A DNA stretch of 64,000 nucleotides, taken from contig JAFTBU010000011.1 of the NCBI GenBank assembly GCA_017455065.1, positions 1-64,000 on the forward strand, given 5' to 3'. This DNA comes from Bacteroidales bacterium. Its GTDB lineage: Bacteria > Bacteroidota > Bacteroidia > Bacteroidales > UBA932. A model generated the notes under the pieces. It ran no database searches. It saw only the letters and a list, made by a program, of their open reading frames with translations, and was not told where the DNA came from. The position numbers and the translations under genes are program-made. Position 1 is the stretch's first letter. Each line of letters opens with the position of its first letter. This document shows, in pieces, positions 51,120 through 59,110 of the stretch.

Positions 51120-51905
51120 ATGATACTGGAAACTCTGGGTTTTCTGCGCTTCACTTTCATCGATCTTCTGGACATCCTGATGGTCGCGGCCATCCTGTTC
51201 CTCATCTTCAAATGGATCAAGGGATCGTCCGCGGTGAACATCTTCCTGGCCATCATATTCCTGCTCGTAGCCAGGATCGTGGTCGAAGCCCTGGGGATGA
51301 AGATGATGAGCACCCTGCTGGGCACCATCATCGACGTGGGAGCCATCGCGATCATAGTGATCTTCCAGCCGGAAATCCGCCGTTTCCTCAACAAGATAGG
51401 CAGCACCGTGGAGCTCAAGGGCGTACTGGGCAGGCTGTTCAGCCGCCGCCAGACGGAAATCATCAGCAACCCTTCGGTCTCAGCCCTCGCGGAAGCCTGC
51501 TTCGAGATGTCCTCGCAGAAGACCGGAGCCCTCATCGTGATACGGCACCGGGGCGACCTCCAGGACATCATCGACACCGGCGACGTGCTGGACGCCAGCA
51601 TCAGCAGCCGCCTCATCATGAACATCTTTTTCAAGAATTCCCCTCTCCACGACGGAGCCATGATCATAGGTGAAAACCGCATCATCGCCGCCCGGTGCAC
51701 CCTGCCCATCAGCAGCCGGACCGACCTGCCCGCACGGTTCGGCATGCGCCACAAGGCCGCAGTAGGCATTTCCGAGCTCAGCGACGCAGATGTCGTGGTG
51801 GTGAGCGAGCAGACCGGAGGCATCTCCTTCGTCAAGGCCGGCGTCGTCACCAAGGTGGACAGCGTGAACAAATTCAAACTGCTTCTGGGAGGCAATCAGG
51901 AATGA
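51120..51905 (+). CDS. cdaA: Diadenylate cyclase CdaA
   Basis: The 261-residue protein has three N-terminal transmembrane helices (residues about 10-80) and a DAC domain with the catalytic DGA (LHDGAMIIGENRIIAARCTLP split) and RHR-type motif (RFGMRHKAAVGISE). It makes cyclic di-AMP from two ATP at the membrane. The start ATG 51120 is preferred over an in-frame TTG at 51105, which lies inside the promoter. The stop overlaps the mutS2 start (ATGA). Confidence 0.95.
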   Translation: MILETLGFLRFTFIDLLDILMVAAILFLIFKWIKGSSAVNIFLAIIFLLVARIVVEALGMKMMSTLLGTIIDVGAIAIIVIFQPEIRRFLNKIGSTVELKGVLGRLFSRRQTEIISNPSVSALAEACFEMSSQKTGALIVIRHRGDLQDIIDTGDVLDASISSRLIMNIFFKNSPLHDGAMIIGENRIIAARCTLPISSRTDLPARFGMRHKAAVGISELSDADVVVVSEQTGGISFVKAGVVTKVDSVNKFKLLLGGNQE

Positions 51906-54364
51906 CAGACGCAAGACTGGAGTCAAAACTGGGGTTCGACATCATACGGCAGACCATTTCCGACAAATGCCTGACCGACTACGCCGCCGCAAGGGTGGAG
52001 GAGGAAGAGTTTTCCACCGACCCCGACATCATACGCCAGAGACTGCTCCTCACGGATGAGATGCGCCTCATCATGATGTTCGAGGAAAATTTCCCCAACT
52101 CCGGTTACATCGACGCCATCCCCTTCCTGGAGCCCCTGCAGCAGGACGGCTGCAACATCGACGTCCTTTCCCTCGGAAAGCTAAAGACCATCATAGACAC
52201 CACCCGCAGGATAGTCCATTTCTTCTCCGGCATCAAGGATGGGGTTTATCCCAATCTCAAGCGCCTCAGCACTTCTATCGTGACCTTCCCCGAGGTGCAG
52301 CGCCGCATCGAGAACATCCTGGACCGCTTCGGCGACATCAAGGACTCGGCCTCCGACCAGCTCTTCGAGATACGCCGCGACCTGCGCGAAAAGGAGAGCA
52401 CCCTCTCCAAAAGGGCCACGGCCGTATTGCACCGGGCCCAGCAGGACGGCATCGCCGACGCCGACGCCACGGTGGCCATACGCGACGGCAAATACCTCAT
52501 CCCCGTCAGCACCGCCAACAAAAGGAAGATCTCCGGATTTGTGTACGGCGAATCCGCCACCGGCAAGACCTCCTTCGTGGAGCCTGCCGAAGTGATAGAG
52601 CTCGAAAATGACATCAGCGAGCTCCGCTTCGCCGAATCCAGGGAGATAGCCAGGATACTTAGGGTCTTCACCGAGTTTCTCCGCCCCTACATTCCCGAAC
52701 TGATGGGTGCCGCTGCATTCATCGGCGAGATGGATTTCCTGATGGCCAAGGCCCAGACGGCCCTCGACTTCATCGCCGGCATGCCAGTCATCTCCGACGA
52801 CGGGAGCCTCAACCTCCGAAAGGCGCGCCATCCCATACTCGAGCGTTCGCTCCGCAAGGAAGGCAAGCAGATAGTGCCGCTGACCGTGAGGCTGACTCCT
52901 CAGAAACGCATCCTGCTCATCTCCGGACCCAATGCGGGCGGCAAGTCCGTCTGCCTCAAGACCGTCGGACTCATCCAGTACATGTTCCAGTGGGGCATGC
53001 TGATCCCGACTTCGGAGAGCTCCGAACTGCCCGTGCTGGACAGGATAATAGTAAGTATAGGTGACGACCAGTCCCTGGAGAACGACCTCAGCACCTACAG
53101 CTCCTTCCTCGCCGACATGCGGGACATGCTCGCCGTCGCCGACGGAAAGACCCTGGTGCTCATAGACGAATTCGGTTCCGGCACCGAGCCCGCCGCCGGC
53201 GGAGCCATAGCCGAAGCCATATTGAGCGAAATCGACAAGCGCGGGGTGTACGGAGTCATCACCACCCACTACACCAACCTCAAGCTCTACGCCTCCTCCG
53301 CCCAGACCAACGTCACCAACGGCGCCATGCTCTACGACGCATCCCGCATCGAGCCCCTGTTCCAGCTGGAAATCGGCCTGCCGGGCAATTCCTTCGCCTT
53401 CGAACTGGCCCGCAAGATGCGCCTGCCCGAGTCCATCGTGAAAGACGCCGAGGAGAGGGCCGGAGAAGAGTTCGTGGGCATAGAGAAGAACCTGCGCAAG
53501 ATAGCCCGCAACCGCCGGGCCCTGGACGAGAAGCTCCAGAAAATCAAACATACAGACAAGACCCTGGAAGGGCTCGCGGAGCAATACCAGAAGGAACTCG
53601 AGGAAATAAAGGCCCAGCGCAGCTCCATACTCGAAGAGGCCCGCAAAGAGGCCGAGAGCATAGTGAAGGGCGCCGGCAGCCAGGTGGAGAAGACCATACG
53701 CGTCATCAAGGAATCCCAGGCCGAGAAGGAGCAGACCAAGGCCGCAAGGCAGGAGCTGCAGGATTTCCTGGGTGCGCTGGAAAAGAAAAAGAGCCGTGAG
53801 AGCAAGGTGAGGGAGGACTACATCGACCGCAAGATCGCCCAGCTCGAGAAGAAGAAAAAGAAGAAGGAAACCGCAGCCCCCGCACCCGCCGCACCCCTGA
53901 AAGTCGGGGAAAAGGTGAGGGTCAAGGACAATGGCATGGTGGGCGAAGTCGCCAAGGTGTCGCAGAAGAGCGTCACCGTCATCATCGGCAGCATCAGCAG
54001 CACCATGGACCAGTCGCGCCTGGAGCGCATCTCCTCCAATGAATACAGGGAAGCCGAGCGCAAGAGCCGCAAGCCCGCCCGCAGCTACGAGGACAGCTCC
54101 ATCCGGGACCGCAAGCTGAAATTCTCGCCGGAGCTGGACATCCGAGGGGAAAGGCTCTCGGACGCCCTGGACATAGTGACGCACTATGTGGACGATGCGA
54201 TCATGCTCAGCATAGGCACCGTCCGCATCATCCACGGCAAAGGCACCGGCGTACTGCACGAAGAGATACAGAAATACCTCCGCACCGTGCCGGGTGTGGC
54301 CTCCGTCCGCGACGAGGACATACGCAACGGCGGCAGCGGAGTGACAATCGTGACATTGGACTGA
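51902..54364 (+). CDS. mutS2: Endonuclease MutS2
   Basis: The 820-residue protein starts at ATG 51902 by ATGA overlap with cdaA. It has the MutS core and clamp helices, Walker A SGPNAGGKSVCLK, Walker B TLVLIDEFGSGTEP, a long charged coiled coil (residues about 520-660), a basic KKKKKK linker, and a C-terminal Smr nuclease domain (LDIRGERLSDALD, IIHGKGTGVL). MutS2 acts in suppressing recombination or in rescuing collided ribosomes, and does not do mismatch repair. yraN follows after 7 bp. Confidence 0.95.
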   Translation: MTDARLESKLGFDIIRQTISDKCLTDYAAARVEEEEFSTDPDIIRQRLLLTDEMRLIMMFEENFPNSGYIDAIPFLEPLQQDGCNIDVLSLGKLKTIIDTTRRIVHFFSGIKDGVYPNLKRLSTSIVTFPEVQRRIENILDRFGDIKDSASDQLFEIRRDLREKESTLSKRATAVLHRAQQDGIADADATVAIRDGKYLIPVSTANKRKISGFVYGESATGKTSFVEPAEVIELENDISELRFAESREIARILRVFTEFLRPYIPELMGAAAFIGEMDFLMAKAQTALDFIAGMPVISDDGSLNLRKARHPILERSLRKEGKQIVPLTVRLTPQKRILLISGPNAGGKSVCLKTVGLIQYMFQWGMLIPTSESSELPVLDRIIVSIGDDQSLENDLSTYSSFLADMRDMLAVADGKTLVLIDEFGSGTEPAAGGAIAEAILSEIDKRGVYGVITTHYTNLKLYASSAQTNVTNGAMLYDASRIEPLFQLEIGLPGNSFAFELARKMRLPESIVKDAEERAGEEFVGIEKNLRKIARNRRALDEKLQKIKHTDKTLEGLAEQYQKELEEIKAQRSSILEEARKEAESIVKGAGSQVEKTIRVIKESQAEKEQTKAARQELQDFLGALEKKKSRESKVREDYIDRKIAQLEKKKKKKETAAPAPAAPLKVGEKVRVKDNGMVGEVAKVSQKSVTVIIGSISSTMDQSRLERISSNEYREAERKSRKPARSYEDSSIRDRKLKFSPELDIRGERLSDALDIVTHYVDDAIMLSIGTVRIIHGKGTGVLHEEIQKYLRTVPGVASVRDEDIRNGGSGVTIVTLD

Positions 54365-54371
54365 TAATTGT

Positions 54372-54752
54372 ATGAACGGACAGAGACAGACAGTTGGGAA
54401 GAAGGGAGAGGACGAGGCCTGTCTCTTCCTCATGGAAAACGGACACAAGATACTGGAACGCAACTGGCGCAGCTCCCACCTGGAACTGGACATCATCAGC
54501 CTCGCGGAGGACGGACTCCACTTCGTGGAAGTCAAAAGCCGCACGGCCCCGGTGATGGCAGACCCGGAAGTGAACGTGGGCCGGGACAAGATGAGGAAAC
54601 TGGTGCGGGCGGCACAAGCCTACCTGCACTCCCCGGCGAGGAAGGCCCTCGGGGACTTGGAAATTTACTTTGACATATTGACCGTCGTTTTCGACGAAGG
54701 AAAAACCACCATAAATTACTACCCTAAAGCTTTTATACCATTTTATGTCTGA
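54372..54752 (+). CDS. yraN: YraN/UPF0102 family nuclease-like protein
   Basis: The 126-residue protein has the UPF0102 restriction-endonuclease-like core: GKKGEDEACLFLMENGHKIL, RNWRSSHLELDIISL and HFVEVKSR (the E-x-K active-site pattern). Cellular role is uncertain. It lies between mutS2 and manC, overlapping manC by 8 bp. Confidence 0.9.
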   Translation: MNGQRQTVGKKGEDEACLFLMENGHKILERNWRSSHLELDIISLAEDGLHFVEVKSRTAPVMADPEVNVGRDKMRKLVRAAQAYLHSPARKALGDLEIYFDILTVVFDEGKTTINYYPKAFIPFYV

Positions 54753-55836
54753 CAAACACTACTACTGCGTCATAATGGCGGGAGGCATAGGCTCGAGATT
54801 CTGGCCCATAAGCAGGGTCGAGAAGCCCAAGCAGTTCCTGGGCATGACTTCTTCCGGGGATTCCTTCCTGCGATCCACCTATGAACGCATGAAAGGCGTC
54901 ATCCCCGAAGAGAACATCCTGGTAGTCTCCCTGGAAAGATATCGCGACGAAGTTAAATCCCAGCTCCCCGAACTCAGGGACGAAAACCTGCTCCTGGAGC
55001 CCTACAACAGGAACACGGCACCCTGCCTGGCTTTCGCCGCATACTCCCTGATCAAGCGGGACCCCCACGCCATCATGGCCGTCACCCCCGCCGACCACGT
55101 GATAGGGAACCTCCCCGCCTTCAGGCAGACCCTCGACAATGCCCTCGCATATGCAGCGGGATCAGATTCCCTCATCACCATAGGTGTAGTCCCCACCAGG
55201 GCTGATTCGAATTTCGGATACATACAGGTCGCTGGACCTTTCGACGGGGACAAACCTGTCAAGGTGAAGACCTTCACCGAGAAACCCGACGCCGAGCTCG
55301 CCCAGGTGTTCATCGACAGCGGCGAGTTCCTGTGGAACTCCGGTGTGTTCGTCTGGAAAGCCTCGACCATAGTCGAGGAAATGGAGAAATACGCCCCCGA
55401 GATCACCAAACTGTGGTCCGGATGGGAATCCAGCCTGGGCACCGACGCCCAGAAGTCCTTCCTGGAGAGGATCTATCCCGACATGCCCAGGACTTCCATA
55501 GACTACGCAGTCATGGAGAAGACCGGCAAGGCATGGGTCTTCCCCGCCAATTTCCCCTGGGCCGATATCGGAAACTGGGATTCGCTCTACGACTACCTGG
55601 CAGACCACGACGCCTCGGGCAACGCTTCCAAGATATTCGGGAAGGCGTTGCTCAAGGACAGCGCGTCAAATGTGATTTACTCCAGCGGAAGACAGAAACT
55701 CATCGCCCTCTGCGGTCTTGAAGACTTCATGGTCATAGACATGGACGACGTACTGCTGGTATGCCCCCGCGACAGCGAAAAACTCAAGGCCTTCCTGTCG
55801 GAGCTCGCGATGCCGGAGTACGAAGGCTACAGGTAA
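54745..55836 (+). CDS. manC: Mannose-1-phosphate guanylyltransferase
   Basis: The 363-residue protein begins with the nucleotidyltransferase signature MAGGIGSRFWPISRVEKPKQ and has TPADHVI and FTEKPDAELAQVFIDSGEFL. It makes GDP-mannose for surface polysaccharides and glycoproteins. It lacks the C-terminal isomerase domain of bifunctional enzymes. It ends the cdaA-mutS2-yraN-manC run and converges on ddh, 6 bp away. Confidence 0.94.
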   Translation: MSDKHYYCVIMAGGIGSRFWPISRVEKPKQFLGMTSSGDSFLRSTYERMKGVIPEENILVVSLERYRDEVKSQLPELRDENLLLEPYNRNTAPCLAFAAYSLIKRDPHAIMAVTPADHVIGNLPAFRQTLDNALAYAAGSDSLITIGVVPTRADSNFGYIQVAGPFDGDKPVKVKTFTEKPDAELAQVFIDSGEFLWNSGVFVWKASTIVEEMEKYAPEITKLWSGWESSLGTDAQKSFLERIYPDMPRTSIDYAVMEKTGKAWVFPANFPWADIGNWDSLYDYLADHDASGNASKIFGKALLKDSASNVIYSSGRQKLIALCGLEDFMVIDMDDVLLVCPRDSEKLKAFLSELAMPEYEGYR

Positions 55837-55842
55837 ACCCGC

Positions 55843-56742
55843 CTAGACGAGTTTGCGGATCAGATCTTCCCTCTCGCCTTCAAGCAGATCTATCACCGGG
55901 ATTTCTATCATCGTATAGCATCCCGGTTTTTGTTTTACGGAAGCGCGTGCCACGCCCACCAGCACCTGCCCGGTGAGAGCGGGGTTGTTGATGCGCATAT
56001 TGAAATCCACATGCTGGCCGGCGGTGCAGCCGGACTCTCCGTCGCGTACGATGTTGACTCCGTGCATCATGCTGTTGTAGGGGTCGATGCTGGGCACAGC
56101 CTTCACCTCGGTCTTGTCGTGGGCGAAATAGGGGTCGGTCTTGATGGCCTTCTCCACCTCGGCGAAATCGGCGCCATCCTCCAGGACCACATAGACCAGA
56201 CGGTCATGCACGCCCTTGCCTGCAGGCAGGGTGAGGCTCAGGGCATCCTTGACTCCGGCCTTGGACTTCACCACGACGGTGTGCCCCATGGAACGGCCGG
56301 GGCCGAAATTGGTATAGGTCTCACCGACGGGCTCGAGGGCGGAGAGCAGGGCCCTCACCACAGAGTCGCTGCCCGGATCCCAACCGGCGGAGATGATGCT
56401 CACGGCGCCGCTGGACTTGGCCAGGGGGTCGAGGGTGCTGCGGAGCTCCACCACATCGGTATGTATGTCGAAACTGTCCACGGTGTTGATGCCCATCGCG
56501 AGGTACTTCTGCGCATTCTCGCAGACCTTGCGGGACGGAGTGGCCAGGATGGCCACATCCACGTCGCCCAGTTCCTTGATGTCGCTCACCACCTTCTTTC
56601 CGGCGAGTTCGGGGAAGCCCTCAGCACTGCCGTTCCTGCGGACTATGCCCGCGCACTCCATGTCCGAAGTCCTCTCCAGGGCCTCCAGGGCGTACTTTCC
56701 GATGTTGCCGTAGCCGACAATCGCAACTTTGATCTTTTTCAT
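55843..56742 (-). CDS. ddh: meso-Diaminopimelate dehydrogenase
   Basis: The 299-residue protein starts at ATG 56740-56742 (MKKIKVAIVGYGNIGKYALE). Rossmann motif GYGNIG, DSFDIHTD, SAGWDPGSDS, GPGRSMGHTVVVKS and CTAGQHVDFNMRINNP are hallmarks of Ddh. It makes meso-DAP in one NADPH-dependent step from tetrahydrodipicolinate. It is the last gene of the lysine/threonine/peptidoglycan unit, 17 bp after dapF, which belongs to the alternative route. Confidence 0.95.
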   Translation of the reverse strand: MKKIKVAIVGYGNIGKYALEALERTSDMECAGIVRRNGSAEGFPELAGKKVVSDIKELGDVDVAILATPSRKVCENAQKYLAMGINTVDSFDIHTDVVELRSTLDPLAKSSGAVSIISAGWDPGSDSVVRALLSALEPVGETYTNFGPGRSMGHTVVVKSKAGVKDALSLTLPAGKGVHDRLVYVVLEDGADFAEVEKAIKTDPYFAHDKTEVKAVPSIDPYNSMMHGVNIVRDGESGCTAGQHVDFNMRINNPALTGQVLVGVARASVKQKPGCYTMIEIPVIDLLEGEREDLIRKLV

Positions 56743-56759
56743 CTTTTTCAATATTTGGT

Positions 56760-57569
56760 TTACTCTTCTGATATATCTCCTTCGCAAAGCGTGGGGCCGG
56801 TGAGGTGGACTTCTGAGAAGCCTTCACCGCTGCGGCGAAAATCCACTTCCAGGTCGTCCTGACAGGCATGCACGGTGTATCTGAGCACCCCGTCCTCTTC
56901 CTCTCCCGGAGGTATGCCGCGCAGGCAGGCCGCCATGGCGCTCGCAGTGATGCCGGTGCCGCAGGCCAGGGTCTCCCCTTCCACGCCCTTTTCAAAGGTA
57001 CGCACCCTCAGCGACCCGTCTGGGTCGACGCTGACGAAGTCCACATTGGTCCCCTGGGGCGCGAAGCGGGGGTCCCGGCGGAGCCGTGCTCCCTCCGAGG
57101 CCACATCCACCGTCAGGGCGTCCGGGACGAAAGTCACCAGATGGCGGGCGCCGGTGTCGAGGAAGTACCCTTCCGGCTGCGGCTCCGCTCCGGCGACGTC
57201 GTGCATCCCGAGGCGTACGGTCTTGGCTTCGCCCATATGTGCCAATATCTCGGCGCGGTGCAGCCCGTCCGGGGCAATGAAGACGTATTCCCGGGAATGG
57301 AAGGGCTTCACGCCCAGCAGGTCGGCGAAGGCGACGATGCAGCGTCCGCCGTTGCCGCACATCATCCCGCTGGAACCGTCGGGATTAAAAAACTCCATGC
57401 GGAAATCAGCTTCCTGGGAGTTCTCCAGTATCATCAGGCCGTCGGTGCCGTTCTGCAGGCAGAGGGCGTGCACCACATCGGGCCTCTTGAATCTCGAGGC
57501 GTCCATGATGCGTCCGTCTATCACCACGAAACAGTTGCCGGCTCCGGAATATTTATAGAATCTCAGCAC
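56760..57569 (-). CDS. dapF: Diaminopimelate epimerase
   Basis: The 269-residue protein has the two active-site Cys motifs of DapF, GMMCGNGGRCIVAF and LACGTGITASA. It converts LL-DAP to meso-DAP, needed for peptidoglycan and lysine. It overlaps dapA by 7 bp. Confidence 0.96.
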   Translation of the reverse strand: MLRFYKYSGAGNCFVVIDGRIMDASRFKRPDVVHALCLQNGTDGLMILENSQEADFRMEFFNPDGSSGMMCGNGGRCIVAFADLLGVKPFHSREYVFIAPDGLHRAEILAHMGEAKTVRLGMHDVAGAEPQPEGYFLDTGARHLVTFVPDALTVDVASEGARLRRDPRFAPQGTNVDFVSVDPDGSLRVRTFEKGVEGETLACGTGITASAMAACLRGIPPGEEEDGVLRYTVHACQDDLEVDFRRSGEGFSEVHLTGPTLCEGDISEE

Positions 57570-58450
57570 AGGCCAAGATCTTTTATGAGTCCTGACATGA
57601 GATCGCGGGTCTCGGCGGAAGCCTCGACCAGCGGCAGGCGCATGACGGGGGTGCAGTAGCCCATGAGCGAAAGGGCTGCCTTGACGGGGATGGGGTTGGA
57701 CTCGGCGAAGCAGGCCTTGAACAGAGGCTTGAGCCCCGCCTCTATGCTTTCTGCTCCGGCGAAATCTCCCTTGAGGGCAGCCGAAGTCATCGCCGACACC
57801 TGGGAAGGGGCGGCGTTGGAAGCCACCGAAATCACACCTTTGGCACCAATCTTCATGATGGAAAGGGTCATGTCGTCGTCGCCGCTCAGCACGCGGAAGC
57901 CCTCGGGGGCCCCGGCGAGTATCTCGGCTATCTGCTCGTATTTGCCTGAAGCTTCCTTGGTGGCCACGATGTTCTCCACATCGCGGGCGAGGCGCAGGCA
58001 GGTCTGGGCCGTCATGTTGGCACCGGTGCGGCCGGGCACGTTGTAGATGACCACGGGCTTGTCGGTGTGGGAGGCTATCTCCTTGAAATAGCGGTACTGG
58101 CCCTCCTGGGTGGGCTTATTGTAGAAAGGCACCACCACCAGCCAGGCGTCGGCCCCGTGGGAGTCGAGCAGTTCTATATTGGCAAGGGTGGCGGGCACTG
58201 AGTTGGACCCGCAGCCGACGAGCACCGGGCGCCCCTTGGCGTGGGCGACGGTGAGGTCGAGCAGGCGCACCTTCTCTTCGGCGCTCAGAGTGGGGGTCTC
58301 CCCCGTCGTGGCCAGGGCGACGAGGAAATCCACGCCGCCTGCGACCTGACGGTCCACGAGGGCGACGTAGGCATCATAATCCACTGCACCATCTGCGGTG
58401 AAAGGGGTCACCAGTGCAGGGCCGCAGCCTTTCAATTCTACCGTTTTCAT
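57563..58450 (-). CDS. dapA: 4-Hydroxy-tetrahydrodipicolinate synthase
   Basis: The 295-residue TIM-barrel aldolase has GCGPALVTPF, TTGETPTLSAEEK, VIYNVPGRTGANM (active-site Tyr) and NIVATKEASG (Schiff-base Lys). It condenses aspartate semialdehyde with pyruvate, the first committed DAP step. It overlaps dapB by 4 bp and dapF by 7 bp. Confidence 0.97.
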   Translation of the reverse strand: MKTVELKGCGPALVTPFTADGAVDYDAYVALVDRQVAGGVDFLVALATTGETPTLSAEEKVRLLDLTVAHAKGRPVLVGCGSNSVPATLANIELLDSHGADAWLVVVPFYNKPTQEGQYRYFKEIASHTDKPVVIYNVPGRTGANMTAQTCLRLARDVENIVATKEASGKYEQIAEILAGAPEGFRVLSGDDDMTLSIMKIGAKGVISVASNAAPSQVSAMTSAALKGDFAGAESIEAGLKPLFKACFAESNPIPVKAALSLMGYCTPVMRLPLVEASAETRDLMSGLIKDLGLC

Positions 58451-59109
58451 AATATGAGATCCTTGAATTCGTGTATTCCTGTCAATGTGTCCGCCATGAC
58501 CGCGGCGGCGACGGCTCCTTCGGCGAAGCCTTCGCGGGAGAAGGCTTCATGGGTGAATGTGAGTTTGTCCACCCCGGAGGTGAATTCGGCGATGTGGGTG
58601 CCGGGCACCTCTCCGATGCGCTGTGCGCCGATTTCAGGGGTTTCCCCGAGGGTGCCGGCGATGATGGCGGCAATGCTTTTGGCCGTGCCGCTGGGAGCGT
58701 CCAGCTTGTGGATATGGTGTATCTCCTCCACATGGGGTTTGTAGCCCTGGCCCTTCAGCACCTCGCAGGCGCGCTGCACGGCGGCGAAGAAAGCATTGAC
58801 ACCGATGGAGAAATTGGATGCCCAGACCATGGGGGTACCCTCTTTCTCGAAGGCGGCGAAGACATCCTGCTTGATGTCATACCATCCGGTGGTGCCCACC
58901 ACCACGGCCTTGAAGAGGCCGGCAATGACGGGATAATTGGCCCTGAAGGCATCAGGGGTGGTGAAATCTATGCACACGCACTCCTTGGCGACTTCCTTGG
59001 GGATGGCGCACACGTCCTCTGTGGCGCAGACCAGCTCTATGCCGCGGCGCTTGAGCACGCCCTCGACCATGTGGCCCATCTTTCCGTATCCGCTGATTAT
59101 GACTTTCAT
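58447..59109 (-). CDS. dapB: 4-Hydroxy-tetrahydrodipicolinate reductase
   Basis: The 220-residue protein has the short dapB form: Rossmann IISGYGKMGHMVE, TTPDAFRANYP, VGTTGWYD and catalytic EIHHIHKLDAPSGTAK. It makes tetrahydrodipicolinate, the branch point between the Ddh route and the epimerase route. It starts 1 bp after thrA. Confidence 0.96.
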   Translation of the reverse strand: MKVIISGYGKMGHMVEGVLKRRGIELVCATEDVCAIPKEVAKECVCIDFTTPDAFRANYPVIAGLFKAVVVGTTGWYDIKQDVFAAFEKEGTPMVWASNFSIGVNAFFAAVQRACEVLKGQGYKPHVEEIHHIHKLDAPSGTAKSIAAIIAGTLGETPEIGAQRIGEVPGTHIAEFTSGVDKLTFTHEAFSREGFAEGAVAAAVMADTLTGIHEFKDLIL

Positions 59110-59110
59110 A

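Noticed and set aside
52181..54589. 802-codon frame opposite mutS2
   Set aside because: Shadow of a GC-rich gene; mutS2 has Walker and Smr motifs.
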